A stretch of 64,000 bases of DNA from an uncultured Phascolarctobacterium sp. (GTDB lineage: Bacteria; Bacillota; Negativicutes; Acidaminococcales; Acidaminococcaceae): the NCBI GenBank assembly GCA_947589605.1, contig CANQBR010000003.1, positions 1 through 64,000 of the forward strand, read 5' to 3'. Position numbers and translations under genes: made by a program. Positions 27,787 to 37,193 of the stretch are shown piece after piece. The notes beneath the pieces are model-generated. The model was not told where the DNA came from and ran no database searches. It saw only the letters and a program-made list of their open reading frames with translations. How positions within the stretch are numbered: the stretch's first letter is position 1; each line of letters opens with the position of its first letter.

Positions 27787-30552
27787 TCACACTTCCACCC
27801 GCACGGTGCTGCTCATGTGAGGGCCGACCCCTGCCTTGCTCACTACGATCTTTTTATCGATCCGCTCCGCCAGACCGTTGACGTGAGAGATGATGCCCAC
27901 CAGCCGCCGCCCTTCTGCCAATTCGTATAAGGTCTGCACCGCCTGCTGCAGCGCTCCTTCGTCCAAACTGCCGAAGCCTTCGTCGATGAAGAGAGCATCA
28001 AGGCCCAAGCCTCCCGCTTCTTTCTGCACCACATCGGCGAGGCCCAGAGCCAAGGCCAAACTGGCCTGAAAACTTTCGCCGCCGGAGAGAGTCTTCACGC
28101 TGCGCAATGTGCTGTTGTAGTGATCCCGCACCGCCAGCTCCAGCCCCGTTTTGCCGCTCAATTTGCCGCTTTCCTGCCGCTCCAGTTCGTAGTGCCCCTG
28201 AGTCATCTGCAAGAGCCGCACGTTGGCCTCGGCCAGCACCTGATCGAAGTAGGCCTGTTGAGCGTAAGTCTCCAAGTCCAGCTTCTGCTTGCCGCTGAGC
28301 TTGCCGTTGGCGGTGTCGCTCAAGCCTTTATAAAGAGAGAAGTTGCCGCGGGCTTCTTCCAAAGCTTCCCGCTGTTTTTCCAACTGCCGGCAAATTTTTT
28401 TGTTGTTGTTCAAAACGGCGAACTGTTTTTCTTTTGCGTCGTTCAGCGCCGTGAGCCTCTCCTCTGCCTCGGCCTGTTCCTCCTTTGCCGCCTGCTCCGC
28501 TTTTGCGTCGTAGGATCCCAGTTCCTTCGCTCTTTCTTCCAGCATTTTCGTTTTGCTTCGATTTTCCGTCAGGGCCTGCAGACAGCGCTGTTTTTCTTTT
28601 TCCCAAGCCTCGAACTTTTCTTTGAGAGCTTGGGCTCTTTCCTGCAGCTCTTGCAGCAAAACGGCCGCGCCCGCCGCCAAAGAGAGGCCGTAAGAAGCGG
28701 CCAGCTTCTTGGAATTTTCGTCCGCCGCTTGCCGTCGGCCCTGCAGCCTGCTGCGCTCTGTTGCTGCGTCCTGTAGACTTTTTTCCAAAACAGGCGCTTT
28801 TTCTTCCGATGTTTTTACTTCCTGCTGCCACTGAGCTTCTTTTTCGGCGACCGCTCGTAAAGAGCTGAGTCGTGCGGTCACTGCCTGCCGCTCTTGCAGC
28901 AGCTCTTCTTTGTGCCGAGCGGCGGCCCGGCAGATGGCCCCCACTTCCTCTTCGCCGTATAAAGCTCTGCCCCGAGCGGAAAAATCAGCCGAAGCTTTTT
29001 CCTGCTCATCATGAGCGTGGCCCGCCGCTGCGGCTGCGGCGGCTTGAGCGGCGGCGGCAGCATTGGCAGCTCGTTCGGCTTTTTGCAAGCCACCTTGTTC
29101 GGGAGCGTCCGCAGAAAGCACGGCCGGGGCCGGATGCTGCCGGGCCCCGCACACCGGGCAGGGCTGCCCCGGCTGCAGAGAGCGGGCCAACAGCCCGGCC
29201 TGGGCGTCGAAAAAGGCTGTGCGCAGTTCAAGATAATTTTTTTGAGCGAGCTCCGCCTCTTTTTTTGCTTTAATGTAAGCGTCTGCCTTGGCCCGCCCCT
29301 CTTTGACCGCCGCATCGTAACGTTTATAGGCCGTTCTCAGTTCGTTCAGTTCCTTCTCTTTATTTTGCAGCTGCAGTTCCTGCATCTCGAGCCCCGCCAG
29401 TTCACGCCCGGCCTTGCGGGCCGCATCCAGAGCCTGACGAGCGGCCGTCGCTCGTTTTTCTCCCCCTTCTTTGGCTGCGGCGGCCGCCTTCTCCCGCTCC
29501 GAACTTTTTTGCAGTTCCCGCTCCAAACGCTGCGTTTCTTCCAGCGAACTCTCCAATCGTTTGCGCTCTTCTTCGATGCGCAGGCTCTCGCTCCCGGCTG
29601 CCTGGGCCTCTGCTGCCTCGGCCTGTACGGCGGCGTTTTTTTCGCTCAAGATCATTTCGTTCCTGCGGCAGAGCTCCAGTTCTGCCTCGCAGGCTGCAGC
29701 CTGCTGCCACCGCTCCAGCTGTTTGCCCAGCTCTTCTTTTCTTTTTTGCAGATCTTGCAGAGCCGCGCCCCTCTCTTCATAGGCTGCCTCTTCTTGGCGC
29801 ACCAGTTGCCGCAGCAAATCCAGCGCTGTCCCAAGGTGCAGGCCAACCGCTTCCGGTCCCAATTCGGCGAGAGCTCTTTCTATCTCCGGTCGATCGGCCG
29901 CTTCTCTTGTGTTCAGGCTCTGCTCCAAGCTGCGCCGCAGCTCTTTATATTTTTCTTCCCACTCTGCGGCTTTGGCCTGCAGGCCTTCCTGCCAGCGGCG
30001 GTAGAGACCGGTGCGGAAGATATCTTGAAAAATCTTTCTTCTCTCGGCCGTGTCCGCCATGATGATCTTTTGAAAATCGCCCTGAGCGATGAGGGCGATC
30101 TGAGTGAATTGCTCGTAGTCCAGACCCAGCAAGTTTTCGATCTTTTGATTCACGTCTCGAACTTTGGAGGCCAAAAGCTCGCCGTTTTCATCGTAGAGAT
30201 AAGCTTCGGCGCTGTGCTGTGTGTTGCCTTCGCCTCTTTTTTTCGGCCGCTGGTAATCGGGGCTGCGCCGCACCCGAAACAGTTTACCCTGAAAAAGAAA
30301 AGTCAATTCGACAAAAGTTTCCCGCTCCGGCTCCGCATAAAGGCTGCGGAGCAGACCGGGCTCGTCTTTTTTGTAGCGGCCGCTGGCCTTACCGTATAGG
30401 GCGAAGGTGAGAGCGTCGAAGATGCTGCTCTTGCCGGCGCCGGTGGGCCCCGAGATGAGGTAGAGCCCCTGCTCTCCCAATTTGGCGAAATCTATTTGGG
30501 CCGTCTCCCCGTAGGGACCGAAGGCGCTCATCAGCAGTTCACACGGTCTCAT
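27787..30552 (-). CDS. sbcC: Exonuclease SbcC (Rad50-like subunit)
   Basis: ATPase and coiled-coil subunit of the SbcCD nuclease, which trims hairpins and protein-blocked DNA ends. The product has 921 residues. Walker A GPTGAGKSS is at 35-43, two long coiled coils rich in Ala/Glu/Lys flank the zinc hook CPVC at 465-468, and the C-terminus holds LSGGESFQASLALALGLADV, FIDEGFGSLDE and a final SHVNGL. An unusually alanine-rich stretch follows the hook. The start overlaps the sbcD stop by 14 bases, so the subunits are made together. Confidence 0.96.
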   Translation of the reverse strand: MRPCELLMSAFGPYGETAQIDFAKLGEQGLYLISGPTGAGKSSIFDALTFALYGKASGRYKKDEPGLLRSLYAEPERETFVELTFLFQGKLFRVRRSPDYQRPKKRGEGNTQHSAEAYLYDENGELLASKVRDVNQKIENLLGLDYEQFTQIALIAQGDFQKIIMADTAERRKIFQDIFRTGLYRRWQEGLQAKAAEWEEKYKELRRSLEQSLNTREAADRPEIERALAELGPEAVGLHLGTALDLLRQLVRQEEAAYEERGAALQDLQKRKEELGKQLERWQQAAACEAELELCRRNEMILSEKNAAVQAEAAEAQAAGSESLRIEEERKRLESSLEETQRLERELQKSSEREKAAAAAKEGGEKRATAARQALDAARKAGRELAGLEMQELQLQNKEKELNELRTAYKRYDAAVKEGRAKADAYIKAKKEAELAQKNYLELRTAFFDAQAGLLARSLQPGQPCPVCGARQHPAPAVLSADAPEQGGLQKAERAANAAAAAQAAAAAAAGHAHDEQEKASADFSARGRALYGEEEVGAICRAAARHKEELLQERQAVTARLSSLRAVAEKEAQWQQEVKTSEEKAPVLEKSLQDAATERSRLQGRRQAADENSKKLAASYGLSLAAGAAVLLQELQERAQALKEKFEAWEKEKQRCLQALTENRSKTKMLEERAKELGSYDAKAEQAAKEEQAEAEERLTALNDAKEKQFAVLNNNKKICRQLEKQREALEEARGNFSLYKGLSDTANGKLSGKQKLDLETYAQQAYFDQVLAEANVRLLQMTQGHYELERQESGKLSGKTGLELAVRDHYNSTLRSVKTLSGGESFQASLALALGLADVVQKEAGGLGLDALFIDEGFGSLDEGALQQAVQTLYELAEGRRLVGIISHVNGLAERIDKKIVVSKAGVGPHMSSTVRVEV

Positions 30553-31687
30553 TGTTCCCCTCCTCCGCCTTTTCCAGCGTTTCTTTAAGAACCGCCAGCT
30601 GTTTTTCTTTTAAAGGCTCCCCCTGTTGTTGAAAATAAAAAGCGGCGAAAAGCTCCATGGGACTGCGGGGCCGAGCTTCTGCCGGCGAGGCTGCGGCCGC
30701 GGCTCTGCGTCTTCGCTTTTCGTATGTGAGGCTGAGGGGCCGGCTGTAGACGGACTGCAGCTTGCGCATAGCCTCGGGCACCTCTTCTTCGTCGGTCAAA
30801 ACGAATTGGATGAAATCGTCCCGTGAACGGCTCGCATAAAAGGCGGGGTCCATCAGCTCCCGATAGCTGCCTTTCAGCTGCACCAGATCCCGCAAAGGGA
30901 TGAGAGGCAGCTGCCGTAGGGCGAGGCTGCCCTTGGGGCCCAGTTCGACCACCGTCAAGCTTTTTTGCTGGCCCGCTTCTTTGCCGCCGTATTTTAAAGG
31001 CGTGCCCGCATAGCGAAGGTTCTCTCTTCCTCCTACGGCCTGAGGCCGATGGATGTGGCCCAAGGCAGTGTAATCGAAGGCAGAAAAAAGTTCTGCGGCC
31101 GCATTGTCCAGCCCTCCCACTTGGATGAGCTCATCGGTGCCGCTAAAGAGGCTGCCTTGCACGTATTGATGAGCCGCCAGCACATTGCGCTCTTTTAGAT
31201 CTAATTCTGCGGTGCCCAAAGCAGCGTTCAGGGCGCCGTTGTAATCGACTATCTCTTTTTCGGGGAAGAAGCGGCGCACCGAAGCGGGGCGGATGAAGGG
31301 CAACAGAAAAAAATTCACCGGACCGTATTCGTCTTGCAACGTTATCTTTTGCACTTTACCGGCGAAGGCCGGGGCCAAATAGATGCCGCTGCGGACGAAA
31401 AAGTCTTTGCCGAAAGAGAGGCGGGTGACTGAATCGTGATTGCCTGCGATCGCCATGACTTTGCAGCCTAAATCTGTCAATTTTTGCAAAAAAGTTTCGA
31501 AAAGATCCATGGCGCTTTCTGCCGGCACCGAACGATCGTAAACGTCGCCGGCGATGAGCACCGCTTCGGGCCGCTCCTCTTCGGCGTAAGCGGCTATCTC
31601 ATCCAAAATATATCCCTGATCTTCCCGCAAGTCGTAACCGTTGAGGCGAAGGCCCAAATGCAGATCGGCCAAATGAAAAAATTTCAT
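30539..31687 (-). CDS. sbcD: Exonuclease SbcD (Mre11-like subunit)
   Basis: Nuclease subunit of SbcCD. The 382-residue product has the Mn-dependent phosphoesterase motifs in order: LADLHLG (6-12), AGDVYDR (about 46-52), AGNHDS (about 80-85), a histidine in LAAHQYVQG, and LGHIHRPQ (about 209-216). The C-terminal part contains the SbcC-binding region. GGGAGG precedes the ATG. It is the first gene of the sbcDC operon. Confidence 0.96.
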   Translation of the reverse strand: MKFFHLADLHLGLRLNGYDLREDQGYILDEIAAYAEEERPEAVLIAGDVYDRSVPAESAMDLFETFLQKLTDLGCKVMAIAGNHDSVTRLSFGKDFFVRSGIYLAPAFAGKVQKITLQDEYGPVNFFLLPFIRPASVRRFFPEKEIVDYNGALNAALGTAELDLKERNVLAAHQYVQGSLFSGTDELIQVGGLDNAAAELFSAFDYTALGHIHRPQAVGGRENLRYAGTPLKYGGKEAGQQKSLTVVELGPKGSLALRQLPLIPLRDLVQLKGSYRELMDPAFYASRSRDDFIQFVLTDEEEVPEAMRKLQSVYSRPLSLTYEKRRRRAAAAASPAEARPRSPMELFAAFYFQQQGEPLKEKQLAVLKETLEKAEEGNNETV

Positions 31688-31724
31688 GTGCGTCCTCCCG
31701 CTGTCGTTTTATCTCTGTTTTTTC

Positions 31725-31733
31725 ATTATATCA
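31725..31733 (-). promoter_or_regulatory. sbcDC promoter
   Basis: Extended -10 TGATATAAT on the minus strand (TATAAT at 31725-31730). No good -35 is visible. Confidence 0.6.
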
Positions 31734-31773
31734 TAAAGCCGCAGGAGTTAGGACCGCGGCCGCGGAAAATCGG

Positions 31774-31809
31774 CGCAAAGAAAGAGCCCGGCAGATCGGC
31801 TGCCGGGCT
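31774..31809 (-). terminator. Terminator after glutamine synthetase
   Basis: AGCCCGGCAG (31785-31794) pairs with CTGCCGGGCT (31800-31809); CTTTCTTT follows on the minus strand. Confidence 0.85.
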
Positions 31810-31840
31810 TTGAAAGTCGCACTCAAAAGCAAAAACTTTT

Positions 31841-33748
31841 TCAGTCGATGATATTTTGTTTGTAATCGTGGTACAAGGTCACCAATTCTTCCATCAACTC
31901 GATCATTTCCACCTTCAAGCGGGAAGCCTTGTCGTAATCTTTGTTGGCGATGGCCCGGCGCAGGCTGGTGAAAACGCTCAGCTCTTCAAAAGAATCCTTG
32001 GCCAATTTGGTCCGCAGCCCTTGGATCTTCCGCCACAGAGAAAGATCGCAATCGGTGCAGGTGTCTGCGGCGTGGAGCTTGCGCATGGCGATGACGGCAG
32101 CGATGTTCTCGGGGATGATGCGGCTGGTGAGCTCGGTGCACCAGCGGATGAGAGCGCCTTCTTTAAAGGACTGCAGATAAGCAGCCTTGAGGATATCGCC
32201 CTGAGTCAGCACCTTTACCTTCTCCGGATATTTATCGAAGGCGATAAGGTTCTCCCACACGGTAGCGGGAGGCTTGCCGAAGAGCCGGTCTCTTTCAGCG
32301 GCGTTGAAGTCTTCGAATACATCTTCTTCGGTGCGATACTGCCGGTCTTTTTCCAGATAGAAGCCTTCTTCGCCCGCTTCTTTGGAAATTTCTTTCTCCA
32401 ATTCTTTCAGGCTCTTGCCTGCATCGACGCAGGCTTTGATGCCGTCCAAGCAGGAAAGATAGAAGGCGGCCAGTGCGATGTAAGTGTTGGTGTAAGGATT
32501 GGGCGAACGCATCTCGATGCGGGTGGCCATGGGGCTCTCCAGATCTCTGATGAGGCCGGCCAAAATGGTGCGGTTGCGGGAAGGCACCTCGGGGCTGATG
32601 CCTAAAGAGGTGACGATGCACACCGGCGCTTCGAAGCCGGGCTTCAAACGATTGAGGGAATCCAGCGTGCAGGACACCAGCGGGTTCACTGCTTCGTAAT
32701 TTTTCAAAAGTCCCATGAGGGCGCCGTAGCCGATGGCGCTCAAATAATCTTTTTTCATGTCGGTGGGCGCGAAAAGGTTCACCAATTTGCCGTTCTTCAA
32801 TTTGGCAGCCATGCCCACATGAGTGTGCTCGCCGCTGCCGGCCACACCGTGGATGGGCTTGGCTTGGAAAGAAACCTCCAGCCCATTGGTGCGGAAAACT
32901 TCTTTCACGATAGTGCGGGCCAACAGCTCGTTGTCGCAGGTCTGCACGCCCCCGGCGAACTTCCAATCCACTTCCAACTGCTCCATGACGTGGGTCATGT
33001 GGCCGTTGGCATCGATCTGTCCTTTGATGCCGCCGCATTCTTTGTGGCCCATCTCCGGCTCCAGTCCGTACAGCTCTAAAGTTTCGATGGTCTGCTCCAA
33101 AGCAGTGCGCACGTTGCCGCGGGTACGCTGCCAATATTGCTCCTGCATGATCTGAGAAGAAGAGAGAGCTTCGATGGGTGCCGCCTCTCTGGGGGTCTTC
33201 ACCCAAAATTCCAACTCGGTGGCGGAAGTGAAGACCAATTTCTCCACGTCTTCTCTCTTCACATGCTCCAAGCCGGGAATAACAGGGTGTTTGGTCCACA
33301 GATCTAAAATTTCTTTTTCCACATAATCTAAGGTGAGCTTGAGGATGGAGCGGCTGCCCACCTGCTCCCCGTTGTGGAGCAAAAAGCAGGGCAGACGCAG
33401 GGTGCCTATCATGCGGCCGCTCTCTTCGTCGAAATGCTCATAGTTATAATCTACGAACCAATTGACGGAGGTATCCACCTGCATGTCCACGCGGGCATCG
33501 TTCAAAGTGGCGATGCCGGGCAGCACTACGGAGGAGCCGTCGGTCTGAGCGGCGCTGCCGTGGAGGAAGGTGTCCATGTCTTCTTTAAAAACTTTGATGG
33601 GGATCTTTTCGTCGGTGTCGTTACCGGCGAAGTCCACGCCCATCAGCGAGACGAATTTGATCTCCGGATGCAGTTCCAAAAGTTCCTGCAGAGCAGCTTC
33701 GTTCTGCTGCTCGGGCCTGATCACATACAGCAAATCTTTTTTCTTCAT
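31841..33748 (-). CDS. glnA: Glutamine synthetase, long form
   Basis: Makes glutamine from glutamate, ammonia and ATP. The product has 635 residues, well above the roughly 440-470 of the classical GSI enzyme. Catalytic landmarks are ELEFWVKTP (glutamates, about 175-183), the histidine motif GVAGSGEHTHVGM (about 302-314) and SRNRTILAG with a conserved arginine, then RIEMRSPNPYTNTY. About 150 extra residues at the C-terminus are helical and include CTDCD. The enzyme may belong to the long GS group of anaerobic Bacillota. The ATG at 33748 has only a weak ribosome site nearby. A terminator-like hairpin stands in its leader. Confidence 0.9.
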   Translation of the reverse strand: MKKKDLLYVIRPEQQNEAALQELLELHPEIKFVSLMGVDFAGNDTDEKIPIKVFKEDMDTFLHGSAAQTDGSSVVLPGIATLNDARVDMQVDTSVNWFVDYNYEHFDEESGRMIGTLRLPCFLLHNGEQVGSRSILKLTLDYVEKEILDLWTKHPVIPGLEHVKREDVEKLVFTSATELEFWVKTPREAAPIEALSSSQIMQEQYWQRTRGNVRTALEQTIETLELYGLEPEMGHKECGGIKGQIDANGHMTHVMEQLEVDWKFAGGVQTCDNELLARTIVKEVFRTNGLEVSFQAKPIHGVAGSGEHTHVGMAAKLKNGKLVNLFAPTDMKKDYLSAIGYGALMGLLKNYEAVNPLVSCTLDSLNRLKPGFEAPVCIVTSLGISPEVPSRNRTILAGLIRDLESPMATRIEMRSPNPYTNTYIALAAFYLSCLDGIKACVDAGKSLKELEKEISKEAGEEGFYLEKDRQYRTEEDVFEDFNAAERDRLFGKPPATVWENLIAFDKYPEKVKVLTQGDILKAAYLQSFKEGALIRWCTELTSRIIPENIAAVIAMRKLHAADTCTDCDLSLWRKIQGLRTKLAKDSFEELSVFTSLRRAIANKDYDKASRLKVEMIELMEELVTLYHDYKQNIID

Positions 33749-33823
33749 GTTCGGTGCGGCTGCCGCCGCTCTCCTTTCCCTTAACTCCCTCGGCCTGATG
33801 TTACAGACTCCCTATGTCCTCCC

Positions 33824-33892
33824 TAAGCCCGGCCTCGTCGGCTTAAAGAAAAAGACGCCCGGCCGAGGGCATAAACGTCCCGGCCTGCGTCT
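33824..33892 (-). promoter_or_regulatory. Attenuator-like leader of glutamine synthetase
   Basis: Downstream of the promoter, a hairpin with AGACGC/GCGTCT at its base (33853-33858, 33887-33892) and an inner GGCC pairing is followed by TTTTTCTTT on the minus strand, a complete intrinsic terminator. A second small hairpin, TAAGCC/GGCTTA (33824-33845), follows. The gene starts about 75 bases later, so transcripts must pass the terminator. Confidence 0.6.
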
Positions 33893-33913
33893 CCGTTGAC
33901 TTCATCGACTTTC

Positions 33914-33942
33914 ATTATATCTATTTTCTCTCGCCTGCGCAA
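33914..33942 (-). promoter_or_regulatory. Glutamine synthetase promoter
   Basis: Minus-strand TTGCGC (33937-33942), 17 base spacer, TATAAT (33914-33919), just after the ctpA stop. Confidence 0.8.
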
Positions 33943-33959
33943 GGCAAATTTTGCGAAAG

Positions 33960-35120
33960 TCACCGCCGCTCCCGCACCGTCTGCTGCAAATATTTTTCCG
34001 CCGCCGCAAGAGCGGGATCTGCGGCACCGTCTGCTTTCATCTCCGTCTTTTCATCCGGCTCGATGCCTGTGTTGTGGATGGACGTGCCCTTGGGAGTGTA
34101 ATATCTGGCAGTGGTGACCTTTACCGCCGTTTCGTTGTCCAAACGATAAACGGTCTGTACGCTGCCCTTGCCGAAGGTGCGGCTGCCGAAGAGACGGCCG
34201 CTGCCCGTGTCTTTCACCGCGCCCGCTACGATCTCGGCTGCGGAGGCGGTGCCGTGATCCACCAGCACAGCGAGAGGATACTTCACTTTTTCCAACGCAG
34301 AATTTTCTGTGAACGTTCGGCCCTTGCTGTCCACAACAGAGACGATGGGGCCTTTCGGCACCAACTGCCCGGCCACTGCCACCCCCGCATCCAAAAGACC
34401 GCCGGGATTAGAACGCAGGTCCAAAACGAGGGCCTTCATCCCCTGCTCTTCCAGTTCTTTGTAAAGACGAGCGAAATCTTCACCTGTATCGTTATTGAAG
34501 AGAGCGATGCGGATATAGCCTATTTTGCCGTCGGGCAACAGCCGCCCGGCCACAGACGGATTTTTGATCTCTTTTCTTTCTACACGTACCTTATACTTTT
34601 TGCCTTCCTCATCCGCCAGCTCCAGTTCTACTTGGCTGCCTATCTTGCCGCGAATGGCCGCCGCCACCTGCTCCATGTTCATGGTCTTGCAACTTTTGCC
34701 GTCTACCGTCAAAATAAGGTGGCCGCTTTTGATGCCGGCCGCCGCCCCCGGATTGCCGGGCAGAGCGGAGATCACCACGAAGTCCTGTCCCTTTTGGCCG
34801 AAGACGATGCCGATGCCGCCGAAGCTCCCCTCGGTCATTTCGTTCAAACGGGCGAAGTCTTCCTTGTCCAGATAAACGCTGTAAGGATCATCCAACGCAT
34901 CCAGCAGACCTTTGATGGCTCCTTCGTATAATTTATGTTTGTCCGCTTTTCCGTCGAAGCTCTCTTCTACGATAGAAAGAGCCCGAAAGAAACGCCAAGC
35001 TTCCCGCCCGTCGCCGGTGAGCCGCCCCAACTGCCACAGCACCGCGCCCAAGGTGAGGGCAACAGAGACGACGCAGCAAAGAGCGATCTGCAGAAAGGGG
35101 AAGCGAAAAAATTTTTTCAC
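33960..35120 (-). CDS. ctpA: C-terminal processing peptidase (S41, CtpA-type)
   Basis: Membrane-anchored serine protease facing the outside. The 386-residue product has a signal anchor at about 9-30, a PDZ domain (about 95-185) containing GIGIVFGQ and G-N-P-G-A-A-A-G-I-K-S-G, and the peptidase core. Catalytic Ser293 lies in HGTASAAEI and Lys318 in FGKGSVQT. LRSNPGGLLDAG is also typical. It ends the ftsEX-M23 run; S41 proteases often control wall hydrolases encoded nearby, which is the likely role. Confidence 0.95.
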   Translation of the reverse strand: MKKFFRFPFLQIALCCVVSVALTLGAVLWQLGRLTGDGREAWRFFRALSIVEESFDGKADKHKLYEGAIKGLLDALDDPYSVYLDKEDFARLNEMTEGSFGGIGIVFGQKGQDFVVISALPGNPGAAAGIKSGHLILTVDGKSCKTMNMEQVAAAIRGKIGSQVELELADEEGKKYKVRVERKEIKNPSVAGRLLPDGKIGYIRIALFNNDTGEDFARLYKELEEQGMKALVLDLRSNPGGLLDAGVAVAGQLVPKGPIVSVVDSKGRTFTENSALEKVKYPLAVLVDHGTASAAEIVAGAVKDTGSGRLFGSRTFGKGSVQTVYRLDNETAVKVTTARYYTPKGTSIHNTGIEPDEKTEMKADGAADPALAAAEKYLQQTVRERR

Positions 35121-35137
35121 GGTCTACCTCTCCGTCT

Positions 35138-36295
35138 TTACGGCAAATAATCCAAAGGTTCCGTCACTTCGCCGTGCAGGCGGACTTCAAAGTGACAGTG
35201 AGGGCCGGTGGAATAGCCGGTGCTGCCGGCATAAGCGATGACGGTGCCCTTGGCCACGTACTGCCCTTCGTTGACGTTCAGAGCTTGGTTGTGACCGTAG
35301 AGGGTGACTATCCCCTGCCCGTGATCGATCATGACGCAATAGCCGTAGCCACCCAGCCAACCGCTGTATACAACTGTCCCGGCATTGGCCGCATGGATGG
35401 GAGTGCCGTAGTCTACTGCGATGTCCATGCCCGAGTGGTACTTGGTGACACCGGAGATGGGATGAGTGCGCCAGCCGTAATAACTGGTGATCTCGCCGGT
35501 GCAAGGCCACATGAATTTGCCCGGCGGCTCGGGAGCGGGAGCGGCAGGCGCAGGCTCGACCTGTTTATCTTTTTCCAAATTGCGGAGCATGGCGGCGATA
35601 TTTTCGGAGATGGCCAGCAGACGATCGTACTCTTCGTCCTTAGCGTGTTTGGCCTCTTCTGCCTTGTAGAGGATCTGGGCCCGGCGCTCCCGCACCGTTT
35701 CCGTCTCCGCCTCCTGCAGGGCCAGCTGCCTTTTACTGATCTGCACCTGCTCCAACTGCCCTTGTAAGACCACTTGCTGCTTGGTGATCTCTTCTGCGGC
35801 TTTTTTCATGCTCTCCATCAAGGCGATGTCTTGTGCGATGACTTTTTGCAGCAAATACATCCTCGAAGAAAAATCGCTGAAATCTTTTGCGCCCAGCAAT
35901 ACGTCCAAATAATTGACGGAGCCGTTGATGTAGATGTCTCGAAGCCGCTGCTTGTAGATGGCCAGCCGCTGCTTTTGTTCTTCCTGCTTTTTGGCCAAAG
36001 CCTCCCTATTGACGACGATATCTTTTTCCAACTGCCGCTGCTGCCGCGTAAGGGCCTTGGTCCTGCCCTGCAGGTCGTTAAGTCGATCGAGAACCTGATC
36101 CAGTTCGCCGCTGGCGGCCTCCACTTCTTTGCGAGCCGCTTCTTTTTGCCGGGCCATCTCTTCCATCTGCGCCTTGACCTGTTCCAATTCGGCCCGCTTT
36201 TCGGCGGCCTCGTCCGCCCAAGCCAGAGGAACAGCCGCAGGCAACAGGAGCAGAGCGACGAGAAGAGCTGCAAAGCCCTTAGTGATAAACTTCAT
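35138..36295 (-). CDS. Murein hydrolase activator / M23 peptidase with coiled coil (EnvC-like)
   Basis: A 385-residue exported protein. The signal peptide (1-27) ends with L-A-W-A-D. Residues of about 30-245 form a long coiled coil, followed by a proline-rich linker and an M23/LytM domain. Zinc ligands are present: HSGMDIAVD and HCHFEVR (H-x-H), so this copy is probably an active peptidase rather than a degenerate activator. It lies directly after ftsX, whose extracytoplasmic loop regulates such coiled-coil hydrolases at the division site. I chose the ATG at 36295 because the sequence upstream overlaps ftsX. Confidence 0.94.
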   Translation of the reverse strand: MKFITKGFAALLVALLLLPAAVPLAWADEAAEKRAELEQVKAQMEEMARQKEAARKEVEAASGELDQVLDRLNDLQGRTKALTRQQRQLEKDIVVNREALAKKQEEQKQRLAIYKQRLRDIYINGSVNYLDVLLGAKDFSDFSSRMYLLQKVIAQDIALMESMKKAAEEITKQQVVLQGQLEQVQISKRQLALQEAETETVRERRAQILYKAEEAKHAKDEEYDRLLAISENIAAMLRNLEKDKQVEPAPAAPAPEPPGKFMWPCTGEITSYYGWRTHPISGVTKYHSGMDIAVDYGTPIHAANAGTVVYSGWLGGYGYCVMIDHGQGIVTLYGHNQALNVNEGQYVAKGTVIAYAGSTGYSTGPHCHFEVRLHGEVTEPLDYLP

Positions 36296-36305
36296 CGCCC
36301 TTACC

Positions 36306-37193
36306 TCACACCCGCAAGAACTTGCGCAAAGAAATGTAGCTGCCCAAGGCACCGATACCCACGCCGATCAGCAAAAGAAAAACAGTTACGTAGTAAAGAA
36401 GAGGCGTCGCCGGCAGCATGGGCAAAAAGGCCAGAGTGGAATGGATCCTTCCCAGCATGGCCCCGTAGACGCTGTCCAAAAAGAAAGAGGCCACCACCGC
36501 GCCTAAAAAGCCCAAGGTCATACCTTCCAGCAAAAAAGGCCAACGGATGAACCAATCGGTCGCCCCCACATATTTCATGATAGTCACCTCTTTGCGCCGA
36601 GCAAAAACGGTGAGGCGAATGGTGTTGGAGATGATGAAAAGAGTGCCCATGGCCAAAAAGAACACCAGTATCAGCCCGCCGAAGCGGATGATGCGGGAAA
36701 GAGAAAAAAGCTGCTCCACCACTTCCCGGCCGAACTTGGCGGTCTCTACCTTGGCCAGTTCGCCGATCTTGGGCGTCAGCTCTTTGATCCGTTCGGGACT
36801 GTCCACCTGCACATCGAAAGAAGCGGGGAAGGGATTGCTCTCCCCCAGGGCATTCAGCAATTGCTTCTGATCGCCCAGCCGCTCTTCGAAACGTTTTTTC
36901 GCTTCTTCTCGGCTGATGGCAGTCACCTTCACCACGCCCGGCAATTTTTTCAAAGTCGCTTCGGTGGCCTTCAATTCATCTGCGGTGCAGCTGTCTTCCA
37001 TATAAACGGAGATCTGCACCTGACTTTCCAAATATTGCGCCAAATTATTGGTGTTGAGAGAGAGAAGGAGAAAGAGCCCCAAGATCAAAAGAGACACCGC
37101 CACCGTGGAGATGCAGGCGGCGCTCATAAAACCGTTGCGGCGCACGCTCTTATAGGTCTCCCTCACGAAATATTCTTTGGTGCTAAAGCTCAT
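36306..37193 (-). CDS. ftsX: Cell division protein FtsX
   Basis: Membrane subunit of the FtsEX complex that turns wall hydrolases on. The 295-residue protein has a first helix at about 22-44, a large outer loop (about 45-165, rich in charged residues, with QVQISVYMEDSCTADELKA), and three further helices at the C-terminus. The RKEVTIMKYVGATDWFIRWPF segment is the FtsX-type coupling region. It overlaps ftsE by 11 bases. Confidence 0.96.
   Translation of the reverse strand: MSFSTKEYFVRETYKSVRRNGFMSAACISTVAVSLLILGLFLLLSLNTNNLAQYLESQVQISVYMEDSCTADELKATEATLKKLPGVVKVTAISREEAKKRFEERLGDQKQLLNALGESNPFPASFDVQVDSPERIKELTPKIGELAKVETAKFGREVVEQLFSLSRIIRFGGLILVFFLAMGTLFIISNTIRLTVFARRKEVTIMKYVGATDWFIRWPFLLEGMTLGFLGAVVASFFLDSVYGAMLGRIHSTLAFLPMLPATPLLYYVTVFLLLIGVGIGALGSYISLRKFLRV

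Noticed and set aside
29011..30399. 462-codon plus-strand open frame across sbcC
   Set aside because: Antisense shadow of the coiled-coil coding region; low complexity and without a start signal.
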